Assembly (NCBI GenBank): GCA_018136815.1
Contig: CM030943.1
Coordinates: 2,726,903 to 2,784,402 of the forward strand
Source: Isochrysis galbana
Taxonomy: Eukaryota > Haptophyta > Isochrysidales > Isochrysidaceae
DNA: 57,500 bases
Reading direction: 5' to 3'
Shown: piece after piece, positions 43,150 through 53,460 of the stretch
Position numbering within the stretch: the stretch's first letter is position 1
Layout of the letters: each line of letters starts with the position of its first letter
Translations under genes and position numbers: made by a program
Notes under the pieces: model-generated
Databases searched by the model: none
Told to the model about the DNA's origin: nothing
Seen by the model: only the letters and a program-made list of their open reading frames with translations

Positions 43150-43835
43150 CTCACATCACGTCGCGAATGGCGCCCGTGAGGATCCGGCACGAGAACGGGA
43201 ACGAGAAACGAGAACGAGAAAGAGAGCGACGAACAAAGAACGACAGACGACAGACGACAGGCGGCTAGAGGCAGTCTGGAACTCTTGGCACCTTTCTGGA
43301 CGAGCGTCTTTTTTGGATCTGTAGCAAGGAGTAGGTTGGGCTCTGTCAGATTTTCGCATTAACGCCCCATTTTTGAGGATTCTTGCCCCAGTGGATTACT
43401 GTGCAGATCCTCCCACTTCTGGAGAGTGAAAGTGAGGTGGAGGTTCAATTGCACTCCCATACTCCCATTGCGCATCGCTCGCACTCTGTGGCTGTAGTCC
43501 CCTCGCGAGCGTGGCAAGGCATTAGCGGCGGCGCGGCGCCGGAAGTTTTGTTTTTAGGACGTCAGTTTTGTTGTTGCCGCTTGCAAGCTGATACAAGGTA
43601 CTGATATCAGCAGTGTAAGCTCCAAAACCCTGCGAGGCTCGCGAGCTGACGCAACAACTATGCCTGGGAGTGGGAGGCGAGGATGGGGAGGCCATTTCCA
43701 TTTCGACGTCGTTGTTAGCGCGGTGCAGGGGCGGCCCCGTTGCCGTTGGGGCGTCGTGCGTCGTGGCGGCGGGGGGTTGGGAGGTGGGAGCGGTCGGCGC
43801 GCGCTCCATCGCTAAAACTATAACAATAGCTTTTG
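43150..43835 (-). mobile_element. Retroelement 5'-end copy 5
   Basis: Minus strand: hairpin CAAAAGCTA-TTGTTA-TAGTTTTAG (43835-43812, one mismatch and one G-T pair), ATGGAGCGCGC at 43809, and a leader starting MERAPTAPTSQPPAATTHDA, closely like the 37238 copy. Further on (43260-43190) CGTCGCTCTCTTTCTCGTTC echoes the 21515 region. No RT sequence. Confidence 0.65.
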
Positions 43836-43918
43836 ATAGTGATAGCGATCAATCATAGGAGCTAAGTGGCAAAAGAGAGGAGGGGAGCGGCGCGCGCTCC
43901 TTGCCCCTGCGGGCTTTA

Positions 43919-43946
43919 AAGTCGCGTTCCGTCAAAAGAGGACCAC
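43919..43946 (+). repeat. Island B left-end word, shared with 3968
   Basis: AAAGTCGCGTTCCGTCAAAA plus GAGG(A/G)CCA at both sites. A related inverted word (GGTGTCGTTCCGTCAATAGT) ends the island near 48225-48200. Confidence 0.65.
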
Positions 43947-44040
43947 AATCTGTTTTCTTTTTAGTTATGAACAATATTGGTACAAAACAAGGCTGTGTAT
44001 AGAAACTTTTTTTAAAATAAAGTCGCCGTATACGAGATGT

Positions 44041-44690
44041 TTCGTTTACGCAGCACGTGTGATTACTTGCAATCATTGAGCACGCCGTGCGTATGCGCAT
44101 CGACTTCCCCCTCGCGAGGGCGCCGTGCGTGCGCATAGAAACTTTTTTCCCTAAGGCCCACATTAACGTAAAGTAGCCATATACGAGACGTTTCGTTTGC
44201 GCAGCACGTGTGATTGCTTGCAATCATTGTGCACGCCGTGCGTATGCACATCGGCTTCCCCCCCCCGCGGGGCGCCGTGCGTGCGCATAGCAACTTCCAG
44301 GAAGGTGCACGCCGTGCGTTCACTCTTTCCGCGGGGGGACTCTGGGCGCGGAGGACGGGCGGAACAAAGTGTGATTGCGTTTCGTTTACGCAGCACATGT
44401 GATTACTTGCAATCATTGAGCACGCCGTGCGTATGCGCATCGACTTCCCCCTCGCGAGGGCGCCGTGCGTGCGCATAGAAACTTTTTTCCCTAAGGCCCA
44501 CATTAACGTAAAGTAGCCATATACGAGATGTTTCGTTTGCGCAGCACGTGTGATTGCTTGCAATCATTGTGCACGCCGTGCGTATGCACATCGACTTCCC
44601 CCCCCGCGGGGCGCCGTGCGTGCGCATAGCAACTTCCAGGAAGGTGCACGCCGTGCGTTCACTCTTTCCGCGGGGGGACTCTGGACGCAG
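44041..44690. repeat. 340-bp tandem duplication of a two-part repeat
   Basis: 44041-44380 and 44381-44690 align at a constant 340-bp offset. Each unit itself holds two related halves of about 150 bp beginning GCAGCACGTGTGATT(A/G)CTTGC, so there are four half-units. Every half contains a GCACGCCGTGCGTATGC(G/A)CAT stretch and a (C)nGCG(A)GGG palindromic core followed by GCCGTGCGTGCGCATAG. The minus strand stays open by repeat structure only. Confidence 0.85.
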
Positions 44691-44832
44691 AGGCGGTCGG
44701 GAACCGCGGGGGCACCCTGGGACCGGGGAAAATATTACCGTATATTGCGAAAACACTGACGTAAACAATCGAGGTCTTGGGGTCTCTCCGCTCCCCCGGG
44801 GCCCCCTCCCCCGGGTCCCCTCCTCCCCCCTC

Positions 44833-45190
44833 TCATCGACCTACCAGAGAGAGACGGCTCCTACTGCCTGCCTCCCTCCTCCCTCCTCGCTCACCCTCCA
44901 GCTCTCTCCTCGCCCTCGTCTTCCTCACGATGGTGGCGACTCGGCGCGCATCGGTACGGTCCTCCGTCCTCTCGTCTCGTGCTCCTGCTCGCTGGTTTCG
45001 TTCGACTCGCTCGACACCGCCACCTGTCGACTGGACGCCGAGCGCAAGCGCTGCTCGCACGACTCGTTCCTCTTCTTGCTCCAAGGGCGCGGCGGAGGAG
45101 GCGGATCCTGTTCGCGTTCCTGATGCCGAGGAGGAGGCCCTTTCCCCGACCGATGAGGCCACCACCACCACCACCGACGAGGACTCCGGG
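44833..45190 (-). pseudogene. Low-confidence continuation of the 45195-45565 gene
   Basis: Frame reads LGVQSTGGGVERVERNQRAG and Arg-rich sequence up to the 44833 end. It may be the 3' part of the decayed ankyrin-like gene, but no motif is recognisable. Confidence 0.25.
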
Positions 45191-45194
45191 CCTG

Positions 45195-45565
45195 TGGGAG
45201 TCGAGCGCGAGGTGCTCGTCGATGGCCGCGTTGGTCGGGCCAAAGGTGGCCTGCAGCAGCAGCCGGGCGGAGCGCACGCGCGGGTCGAGGGCGTCGGCGG
45301 CCCCCTCGTGCCGGCGCAGCTCGTACGCGGCCGGCGCGCCCGACGGCGAGGGCGGCAGCGAGGCGACGACGCACGGGCGTGGCGCGCGCGCGGCAGCTTG
45401 GTCGACAGTGCCCACTCGAGCAGCGCCGGGTCGCGCGTCGTCATGAGCACGTCGACCAGCTTGGTCACCGTCGGCCCGTCGTCCCACGCGACCACGTCGC
45501 GGAGCTGTCGGAGCCGCACGAGGTCCTGCCTCGCAATCGCCGCGTACACCAGGGCTGCGCCGGAC
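45195..45565 (-). pseudogene. Frameshifted ankyrin-like gene remnant
   Basis: Minus strand reads ALVYAAIARQDLVRLRQLRD, VTKLVDVLMTTRDPALLEWA and LSTKLPRA, the paired-helix rhythm of giant-virus ankyrin proteins. It then shifts frame near 45395 and resumes as AAYELRRHEGAADALDPRVR and SARLLLQATFGPTNAAIDEH. The 5' end is replaced by CCCCGCGGGG-type repeats (45570-45660). A broken gene of the same style as 6887-7091. Confidence 0.5.
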
Positions 45566-45660
45566 ACACGCACGGAGTCCCCGCGGGGGGCCTGCCGAAA
45601 CCCTTTTCTGCGCACGAAAACTTCCATGCGCACGCACGGAGTCCCCCGCGGGGGAGCCCG
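45565..45660. repeat. Two CGCACGCACGG / CCCCGCGGGG palindromic units
   Basis: CACACGCACGGAGTCCCCGCGGGG at 45569 and GCGCACGCACGGAGTCCCCC with GCGGGGG at 45629. Related units occur four times in 44041-44690 and once at 48017-48045. Confidence 0.7.
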
Positions 45661-45976
45661 AGGCACACGAATATCTTGTCTGAATCAATGTACGGAGCGG
45701 TAGGCAAAATGCGCGGCAGGGACGGGCGTGGAGGCCAATCACTGCCAGTTCTGAGTGAGAAAGAGGCGAAACTTGCAGAGACCAGCTCGACACGGTCATT
45801 GCACAGTCGAGTGGTGTTGCGCAACCTCTCGTTCGGGCGAGAGGGGTTGTGTCGTCCTGAGGCGGAGGGGGCGTCGTGCGCGCGGCGTTTGTGTCGGCGT
45901 CGTGCGCGCCCGCTCGACGCGGCGTTGTCTACGCGGCGTGCGTGTCGGCGTCGTGCGCGCTTCGTCCGCTCGGTGT

Positions 45977-45998
45977 GGAACTGGTGTTTTGTGTCCGC
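45977..45998 (+). promoter_or_regulatory. Motif GAACTGGTGTTTTGTGTCCGC upstream of ankyrin gene
   Basis: AACTGGTGTTTTGTGTCCGC ends 31 bp before the ATG at 46029. The same string occurs at 47555-47574, and a close inverted match lies at about 4020-4042. It could be a promoter element of the island genes or just a repeat remnant. Confidence 0.35.
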
Positions 45999-46028
45999 AA
46001 AAATGTTGAACTACTATATGCACGACCG

Positions 46029-46955
46029 ATGTCGTCACCTGAAAACTCGGAGGTGTCGCTACTTGATGTAGTTGAGGTTCCGGATCTACTAGAACAATTG
46101 GGAGGAGCTACTCTGGTATCTTTACTTCGGGCCGCTCCGCGTCTGAGGGATATCGCGAAAGGGTTAACAATCAGAATTGACAATTTTCATCAATTAGAGA
46201 AGCTTTCTGAACGACTAAGTACTTTCACAGTAGACGCATTAGATAAAGACCTCATTGATTATGGTAAACGCGCCATTCTAGTAGGTAACTTGAAGTCACT
46301 GTGGATAGTCTTGAACTCGCTCCAAGATGCAACTAGTATTAATCAACCACACGGGGGGTGCGGTGATACGTTGCTAGATTTGGCGACTAGGCGTATGGAC
46401 TACAGAGCGGTCCAACTCTTGTTAACTCATGGAGCAACTGCTACTGTTGTAGATTGTACACAACACACGCCGCTGCACCATGCAGCAAGGAATGGTGACA
46501 TCCAACTTGTAGCCACGCTGACAGATGTGTCAGATGTTAACGCACAAAACAAATGGGGCGAGACTCCTCTTCACATTGCGGCGCAGAAAGGCCATGCGGA
46601 CTGCGTAAGTTTTCTCATAGAACGCGGAGCTGATGTCAACATTAAAGGGTATGTATATCAAAACACTCCATTGCATATGGCAGCGGAGAAAGGACACCTT
46701 GCGTGTGTCGAACTTCTTGTCAATACAGAAATTATTAATCTTCGAAATCGCCTCGGTTATTCTCCTCTTCATCTTGCGGCGATGGGTGGTCACGCGCAAT
46801 GTGTCGCGTTTCTCATCGATCAAGGAGCGAACGTCAATAACGTGGCTAACAATCTACAAACTCCATTGCGTTCAATCATCACGCGCATAAGAGACCAGCG
46901 ATACTCTGAAGTACATCAAATTCTAATCCGAGCGATTGTCGCTAATGACGTGTAA
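46029..46955 (+). CDS. Ankyrin-repeat protein with F-box-like N-terminus
   Basis: 308-aa uninterrupted ORF; ATG 46029 chosen because the upstream open frame is low-complexity Arg/Ala. Residues 10-50 (LDVVEVPDLLEQLGGATLVS then LLRAAPRLRDIAKG) have an F-box-like helix layout. From about residue 110 there are five or six ankyrin repeats: DTLLDLATRRMDYRAVQLLL, HTPLHHAARNGDIQLVATL, ETPLHIAAQKGHADCVSFLI, NTPLHMAAEKGHLACVELLV, YSPLHLAAMGGHAQCVAFLI, with GADVN/GANVN turns. F-box plus ankyrin proteins are typical of large DNA viruses and intracellular bacteria, where they recruit host SCF ligases; here that is inferred. The gene is clearly lower in G+C than the host genes and has no intron, pointing to transfer. 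Intact and probably recently acquired. Confidence 0.8.
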   Translation: MSSPENSEVSLLDVVEVPDLLEQLGGATLVSLLRAAPRLRDIAKGLTIRIDNFHQLEKLSERLSTFTVDALDKDLIDYGKRAILVGNLKSLWIVLNSLQDATSINQPHGGCGDTLLDLATRRMDYRAVQLLLTHGATATVVDCTQHTPLHHAARNGDIQLVATLTDVSDVNAQNKWGETPLHIAAQKGHADCVSFLIERGADVNIKGYVYQNTPLHMAAEKGHLACVELLVNTEIINLRNRLGYSPLHLAAMGGHAQCVAFLIDQGANVNNVANNLQTPLRSIITRIRDQRYSEVHQILIRAIVANDV

Positions 46956-47489
46956 CGAAACTGTTTTGGCATGGGGCAGGCATCCACTCAGATTTCAGAG
47001 GGTACCACTTGGGAAGGCAGGCTCACAAAATCGATGAGGATGTATGAGTGTTGACGCAAAAGGGAGCTTCGGACAGACGAGGTTTGGGGGTTATCCAACC
47101 CGACCTCCTCGACATCGGTCATGGGCCACGCTGATTGAGCGCAAAATGCTTCAATCGGCCCATGCGCTCGATGCCACACCTCAAGTGGAGGGAGGTTTCT
47201 TCTGGACCAGGTGTCTCCGCAGATGCTTGCGCACAGACGTGTAGCAGAGGAGCCCCTTCCTCCTGCCCCCTTCCCCGCGAATATTTCAGACCAAGTCACA
47301 GTCAGAGAGACTTTGCAGCATGCTCCGCGGCCACGCCGAGGTACTCCACTGTATGCGGACAAAGGAGCCACAAAGCAGCCGAGCACGAAGGACCATGTCA
47401 CGTGATGTCTACTTTTCTTCAAAAACAGCTTGATACCGACCGTGATGAACTAGCGTGCATGCAAATGCTGCTCGCTGGGTACCAAGGAT
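46956..47489. other. Spacer in island B, no gene supported
   Basis: No coherent ORF with recognisable features; precedes the shared boundary repeat. Confidence 0.4.
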
Positions 47490-47600
47490 TGTGTCACGGA
47501 AATAGACCACAGTGTCTGTGCTCAGGTGTCTGGAGGAAGGGACGTCTGTAGTGTGAACTGGTGTTTTGTGTCCGCTTAGCGTTTTCGCACATAACTACCC
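47490..47600 (-). repeat. Island-boundary repeat, inverted partner of 4001-4110
   Basis: The reverse complement aligns with 4001-4110 over about 105 bp (GCTAAGCGGACACAAAACAC; CACCTGAGCACAGACAC). Confidence 0.75.
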
Positions 47601-47633
47601 AGCTACGCGTGCTGAGTTTTCATCTTCTTCATT

Positions 47634-47912
47634 CTACCCTTTTGAGCTGAGGACCTTACCCTTCGGCAGGCTAAAACGCCATTGTTTCGTTTTCCACAAC
47701 GTAAAGAAGACAAGAAAGGTCAGTGCGACGCCCACTGACAGCCCGATTCCAGTCTTTATGGCGAAGTCCAAGTCTGAATGCTGCGAGAATGCCACGGTCA
47801 AGGCGAATGATAAGAAGATGATAACCAAAGACACAAGAAGAAATATTTGTATCGCCTTTTTAAGCCCAATAACATCGTATACATTTTTGCTCCTGATACG
47901 GTAGATCGGCAT
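47634..47912 (-). CDS. Small two-TM membrane protein
   Basis: 92-aa ORF with ATG 47912. The basic N-terminus (MPIYRIRSKNVYDVIGLKKA) is followed by two hydrophobic helices, IQIFLLVSLVIIFLSFALTV and TGIGLSVGVALTFLVFFTLW, separated by a short polar loop (SQHSDLD). The C-terminus is basic (KTKQWRFSLPKGK). Codon use is lower in G+C than the host's. Topology suggests both termini on the cytoplasmic side. No family recognised; small hairpin membrane proteins of this kind are frequent in large DNA viruses. Confidence 0.6.
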   Translation of the reverse strand: MPIYRIRSKNVYDVIGLKKAIQIFLLVSLVIIFLSFALTVAFSQHSDLDFAIKTGIGLSVGVALTFLVFFTLWKTKQWRFSLPKGKVLSSKG

Positions 47913-47934
47913 GTCGCCTCTAAAGACGTGTAAC

Positions 47935-48192
47935 GAATTGAGCGATCAGATCAGTTGTATATGGCCAGTTTACGTAGTTGTGGGCCGCAGGGGCTACACA
48001 CACGGAACGGGTTGACATGCGCGCGCACGGCGTATCCGCGGGGGGACCGATGCACATCGCGCCGTGCCCATGCACGGTATGCACCGATGTGATTAGCGAA
48101 GAAGCTTTGACGGCCTCTCTCTCTTATAATTTTAACAAGATCTAATGTTAAACAACTACAATACAACTGTGGACATTTGATCGCTCAATTCG
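47935..48192. mobile_element. 258-bp inverted-repeat (MITE-like) element
   Basis: GAATTGAGCGATCA at 47935-47948 is matched exactly by TGATCGCTCAATTC at 48179-48192, with AGTTGTAT/ATACAACT as a second inner pair. The inside carries one GCGCGCACGG...CCGCGGGGGG unit of the island-B repeat family and no ORF. No clear target duplication. Confidence 0.6.
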
Positions 48193-48225
48193 ACTGATGT
48201 CCCACTATTGACGGAACGACACCTT

Positions 48226-49237
48226 AACGATAGGTTGAGCCTTTTCGCAAGGAAACCCATGGGAGACTCTCCCCCTAACCAACAATGGCAAACATGAACA
48301 TGATGAATAAAATGTTTGCGTGCTTCCGCTATCTGCTACTTTTCTCATGCTGCGCCATGTCCTTGCGCTTAGCTGAAGAGCGCCGAAAGGCGCGCATGCA
48401 GCAGCCACATCATATCAGCTCATCACACCTCACCACATACCATATGCTCCTCAATCACGTCAATAGTTAGCTTCATCGACGACGCCCCGCATCTCGTCAA
48501 TAAGGGGCGCCATGGGAGTGGGAGTTGCATAGGGAAACTTGCGGGGAGAGCTAAGAGCGACTCCTGCCCCGCGAGATGCATGCTCCAAAAACCTTGGAGA
48601 CTTCCCACGCGATCATCCTGACTAGACACACGGAAATCAAGCGCACACACCGCATTCGCGGCGGCTCCTCGTCGGTCTTGCTTGGTGGTCGTGTCATGTA
48701 GGAGCGGGGCAGCCATAGCATGGCATAAGTAGACGAGTCTCGCGAGGGTGCGCATATGCACAACGCAAAAGCACATTAGTTAACGCAGAGCAATCATTGG
48801 GTAAGTGGGGCCCATGGGTCAGACACAGGTTGATAGTCGACGAGGTAAAGAAAAACAAGTAGCATAGCCCGAACGTGGCACGAAAGGGAAGAACTTGCAA
48901 GGTGTCCTTTCATCAAACGCAGAAACCGAGCTTCGGATGGGAATGGTCCGCACGCGGTATTGAGAAGGTGCATTTATATAAAAGGTTACGTTTCCGCATA
49001 CGTCGGCATAGGACCGAGCCATCCTGTATAAATGACCAATCGATCAAAGACCCTCCACTAAACGTATTCCATCGGCTGCTGGGCTTGGGTTGCATAGCAA
49101 TGGCGTGGACATGATGACACAACCGCCGACATAGCCCCACTCAAAAGTCACCGTTCCTTCCGGCGAACACTTTATCAAGCCTTAGGCCCAATGCTGCATA
49201 TCATGTGAGCGGCTTACGGCAGTCCCAAGACCCAGAT
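48226..49237. other. Intergenic, no gene supported
   Basis: Several short frames only; nothing with start, domain or splice support. Right edge of island B to the 3' end of the ING gene. Confidence 0.4.
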
Positions 49238-52200
49238 TCAATCAGCCTGCAAAGCAGGCCCCTCGATGTCGTAAACTGTTGCATCTATCCACTGGTCTCC
49301 GTCATCATCATCGATCATGGAGCATGTATCCGACGCTTCCATCTCGACCACGTCCTCATCCCTGGTCATGGCGTCATCTTGCTCGCTCGCTTCAGGCTCT
49401 GAGCTGTCAGTTTCTGCATCGACGATGTCATTCTCAAGCTCGGCTTCCTCCTCTGCGGCGGCGGCAGCCGCCGCGAGCATCGCATTTCGACCTCGTCCGC
49501 AGGTGTGCGCTTTGTGCTTACCACGGCACGCAGGACAGTCCTTGCCACTCTCGTGAACGTTGCCTCCTGTGCCCCGTGCACCCCGGCTACGACCGACCTT
49601 GTTTATTGGAGTCACGAGCGGCGAACGGCGAGCCCCACCCTGTCCATCAGCGCGTGCAAGGCCACGGCCACTGGCCGCCCGCCCACCACGGCCGCGTCCA
49701 CGGCCGCGGCCGGTGGCTCGGCCCCCACCGGTACTGCCTGTGCTCCTTCCGCTACCTGCAGCCCCCTTACAACCACGCTGGCCGATGCTGGCACCACTAC
49801 GGCCACGGCCGGGGGATCCTCGTTTGGTGACAACGCCACGTCCGCCACGACCTGGCCGACCAGACTTGTGCGGGCCTTCTGAAGAACACAGGAAAGCGTG
49901 CGCGGTCAGGACTGGGGCTAATGCGTGTTGTGGCACGGTTCTTGCCACCCTTGTGGTTCCTGCGTAGACGAGCAGGTTACTAGCACGCTGGCAGATAAGC
50001 CGGAGGAAAAGCATCTGTACGGGAGCAAGGGGCGAAGCACCCACTTGAATCCGCCTCGACCTCACGACAGAGGGTCTCGCTGCGGTCGAACTCCTCGGGG
50101 ACGTTTTCCGAGACTATGTCGCTCTGACTGCCGCTGCGTAAGAGTAGGTACTGGCGGGCATACTGATTTGGTGAAGCACAAGTCTGTTGCGGTGCGTCGG
50201 CTCCAGCTCCGAATGCGCCGCTGGGGCCGGCTGGGGCTGCGCTGGCTGGCGCCTCCTCAACGTCGTCCGCGTCGTCGAGCAAGAGGTCTTCGGACGGCTC
50301 GACCTATGTGAGGGAGTAAAGCGTGGTGATCGGGGGTGGGGGGATGCGAGGGGGCTGAGGCAATGGATGGGAAGTGAGAGCGCAGCGAAGCCTGAGTAGG
50401 CGTGTAGGATAGTGCACCGTGCGACTGAGGAAGTGCTTGCGCGTAAGATGCAGCCGCCCAATGTACCGCCATACGCGTGTCGTGTCTCGCTCACCTGGCC
50501 GTCGGGCAGCATGGAGCAGATAGGACAGAGCCACTCCCCTTCAGGTGAGGCATCCAGCCCGACACATTGGAAGTGGAACCACTCGACACCACAGTTGGGA
50601 GAGTCACAGCAGACCTGGTGGGTGGGGCGCAAACGTGGAAAGGTGCTGACATGAAGTGACAGCCAGCTCGCTGAGGCGAATGCCTCAGCGACTTTGCAGG
50701 TGGCAGCAAGCCTCGCAGTGACAGCAGTGCGAGAGTTGCGCACCATTTCTCCGAATGATACCCGCCCACACAAGCAGTAGGTGCGCTCCGCCTCATAGCG
50801 TGCCAGCCGGTCAGGCAGACCAACTTTCGTTGGACCAGGTGCGCTGCCGTCAAGGTTGGAGGCGGCACGGCGCCCAGCCAACCCAATATCCAGGCCGTGG
50901 CTGAGGCTGAATGGCGTGACAGCGCTAGCACGTCCACTGAGCGGCGCGGACTGGCTCAGATTCTGCATGTACGAGCGGGGCCAGGCTTGAGTAGACACAG
51001 AGGCACAGGGCTCGAGCACGGGAGTGAAGGTGGAAAGTGCAACTGACTTTCTCCTCGAGTGCGAAACGCAAGGATGCAATGGGTGAGCGGCAGACGTACC
51101 ACGTCGCCGCAACTTCCCGCCATGGGGAAAGCTTCGTGAGTGGAGGCAGCGTAAGTTGCACCAGCGACCTTAGCAAAGTGGTCGACCGTGGCGTGCGTAT
51201 CGGACGAACGCTGCCGCTGTGGGGCGGCGGGGAGGGCGGAGTGCGCCAGCGTCCCCAAGTCAGAGGTGGAGGCCGTGGCGCTCGAGGCACCTGGGCTCAG
51301 GCCGTCGCTGCTGCTCCGATCGGGCACGAGCAGGTCACCCGAAGGGCACCAGTCGCCACCATCTCCCGTCGCCATCTCATTTGAAGTGGGGGATGCTGCG
51401 CTGTTGGTGCAAGCAGAAGATGATGAGGATGCGGAAGAGCCCGCAGAGGGCCAGCAGCCATCCCCACCGCTAGGAGATGGGCAGCGAACGTGCGTTGGGT
51501 GGACCAGACCGTGCACAGCGAGAATTTCTCCGCCGCCACGCTTGTGGGACTCGAGCATGGCTGCCGTGAGTCCGGCATCTGCACTCTCTAAAGGCCGAGC
51601 CTCGGAGAGAGCATCGAAGCGGGTTGCCCATGGCAGTCCAAGAGGCCACCCTGCGGCCGCAGCGGCGGCGGCCGCGGCGGCGGCAGTTGCCATAGCAGGA
51701 GGACTTGCCGGCGCAGCCAGGGCGGCTACAAAGGCCATGTCTTCCGCGGTGAGGCGCGCGTCCTCGACCTCGCACGTTCGGGTTAGATTGCTGCCAGGAA
51801 GGGCCTGTGGCACACCATCGTCCTGACGTTCGTCAAGAGGTAGCCCAATTGGGGGCCCGACAGCAGGCGGAGCAGACGCGTTGAGCGCATCTATCTCGGC
51901 ACCAACCTTGTCGAGGTACAAGTCGATCATTGCCTGCAGGTCGCCGACAACCTGCATTGGAGCCGATCGGGCACGTGAGGTCGGACTGTTGAGGGCAATC
52001 GCCTAGATGGCGTGGCGCAGGCTAAATTTGCGTGCGCCCGGCGCGGGAAACACACACCTGAAGCTTTTGGTCAGCAAGCGCGACAGTATTGTGGTCCTGC
52101 CGTGCTCTTGCGAGCGAGGCGGCCTCAGAGCAACTCCTATCGAAGTAGCTGGCAGGAGCCGAAGAAAGCGCCTCCAGGAGGTCGCCAGTCGGAGACGCCA

Positions 52201-52825
52201 GCAAGGTGTGCACGCTCCCGGAGGACGAGGTGGTGAAGCTCGCTAACTCCACGATGTCTCGTGCTTGACCACCCTCAACGACCTTGCCCTCAAAGGGCGC
52301 AAGCTTCACGCCACTGTCGCTCGAGGACGAGGTTGAGCCCTCCTCAGAGGCAAAGTCAGGGGCGCCAGCCTCATCGGGTGAGCCCTCGTGATCCAAGCTC
52401 GTTGCGCAACCTCGTGAGGCCGGACCGATCCCTGCAACCGCCTGCTGGCGGCTTGCCAGAACACGGCTGCGGGTCTCGGCACATCTGAGGGAAGGAGAGG
52501 AGAGCAAACGTTGCATTTTGAGCAAGGCGGCACAGCTCGGGAGACGCAAAATAGATGCGGGAAGCACGAACCGGCTATTCGCAGGCGCATAGGACAATGG
52601 GTGCTTTCAACCCTTTGATCCTAGCTGCCGCTCCGGTTCAACAGCCTGACACCCTCTCTTTATGGGACCCACACTAAGATCGCTTGTCTCATGCTACCTG
52701 CAGGCATGTCCCTCTGCGGCCCGGCCCTCACATTCGCAAGGATGCCCTTACCTCTTCTGCCTGTCGAAAGATTGCTCCTCCAACTCTCTCGTTTGCGCGA
52801 GCGAATGCTCAAGAGCGATGGGAAC
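49238..52825 (-). CDS. ING-family PHD-finger chromatin protein, seven exons seen
   Basis: Exons on the minus strand: 52825-52752, 52484-52058, 51951-51097, 50962-50744, 50614-50495, 50303-50066, 49878-49238; all GT-AG, phases agree, 857 residues plus an unresolved 5' exon. The N-terminal ING domain is split over the first three exons: VPIALEHSLAQTRELEEQSF and ADQKLQVVGDLQAMIDLYLD, the helices that bind histone-modifying complexes. The PHD finger spans two exons: YCLCGRVSFGEM, then VCCDSPNCGVEWFHFQCVGL and GEWLCPIC, with the Cys4-His-Cys3 zinc set and the SFGEM..CD and W residues used for H3K4me3 reading. The C-terminus adds an RGG/GRG-rich tract and a CPACRGKHKAHTCGRGR zinc-knuckle-like motif, then an acidic tail. 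Such proteins recruit HAT or HDAC complexes to nuclear chromatin. Far longer than animal ING proteins (about 250-420 aa) through Ala/Ser-rich linkers. Confidence 0.88.
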
Positions 52826-52949
52826 CTGCACATGCAGCCGGCGGAGGGGATTTGGACGATGAGAGATGGGCGGGGAGGCAGCTGTCAAAGCAGCATGCAG
52901 GCGACTAAGAAAAAGGGTGGGGTCGGAGGTGTTTTCGGGTGAACGAGGG

Positions 52950-53424
52950 AGAAGGAGATAGAAGAGGCGTACACAAGACGGATATGCATGCAGGCGGATA
53001 CACACAGAAAGGGGAGGGTGAGGGAGGCAGGGAGGGAGGGAGAGAGGGAGGGAGGGAAGGTGGGAGGGAAGGGAGGGAGGGAGGGAGAAAGAGAGTGAGT
53101 GAGAGAGAGAGAGATGGAGAAGTGGAAGGAAAGCCAAGAGAGGGGCGGGGAGAGAGGGAGGGAGGGAGAGAAGGAAGAGAGAGACGAAGGGAGAGGGGGG
53201 GGGAGAGAGGGGGAGAGAGAGACAGAGAAAGAGAGAAAAGAGCGCAGCGCGCTCTCTCTCTCCCTCCCTCCCTCCCTCCCTCCCTCCTTGCCTCTTTGGG
53301 ATGTGCGTGCGCGGGTTGTGCGGATAGCCAGACCTTCATGTGGGCGGCGCAGCGCACCTTGGCAACACTGTGCAGCAGCGCGGCCACCGGGTCACCCGAG
53401 GCCTCCATCGAGAGAGAGGGGGTG

Positions 53425-53456
<32 letters not shown>

Positions 53457-53460
53457 CCGG
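52950..53460. repeat. Purine-rich (GGGA/GA)n tract
   Basis: Nearly pure G/A to 53235, a short pyrimidine inversion (CTCTCTCTCTCCCTCCC at about 53251-53287) able to pair with it, then a further (GA)n at 53420-53450. Confidence 0.85.

Noticed and set aside
43919-44690. CRISPR-like array
   Set aside because: Repeats are about 150/340 bp, tandem and without unique spacers; also a eukaryotic context.
44063-44768. Minus-strand repetitive ORFs reading QAITRAAQTK-type peptides
   Set aside because: Created by the 340-bp tandem repeat and its half-units; no independent coding evidence.
47566-47904. Plus-strand ORF opposite the two-TM gene
   Set aside because: No ATG and no motif; it starts within the boundary repeat, and the minus strand has a clear membrane-protein profile.
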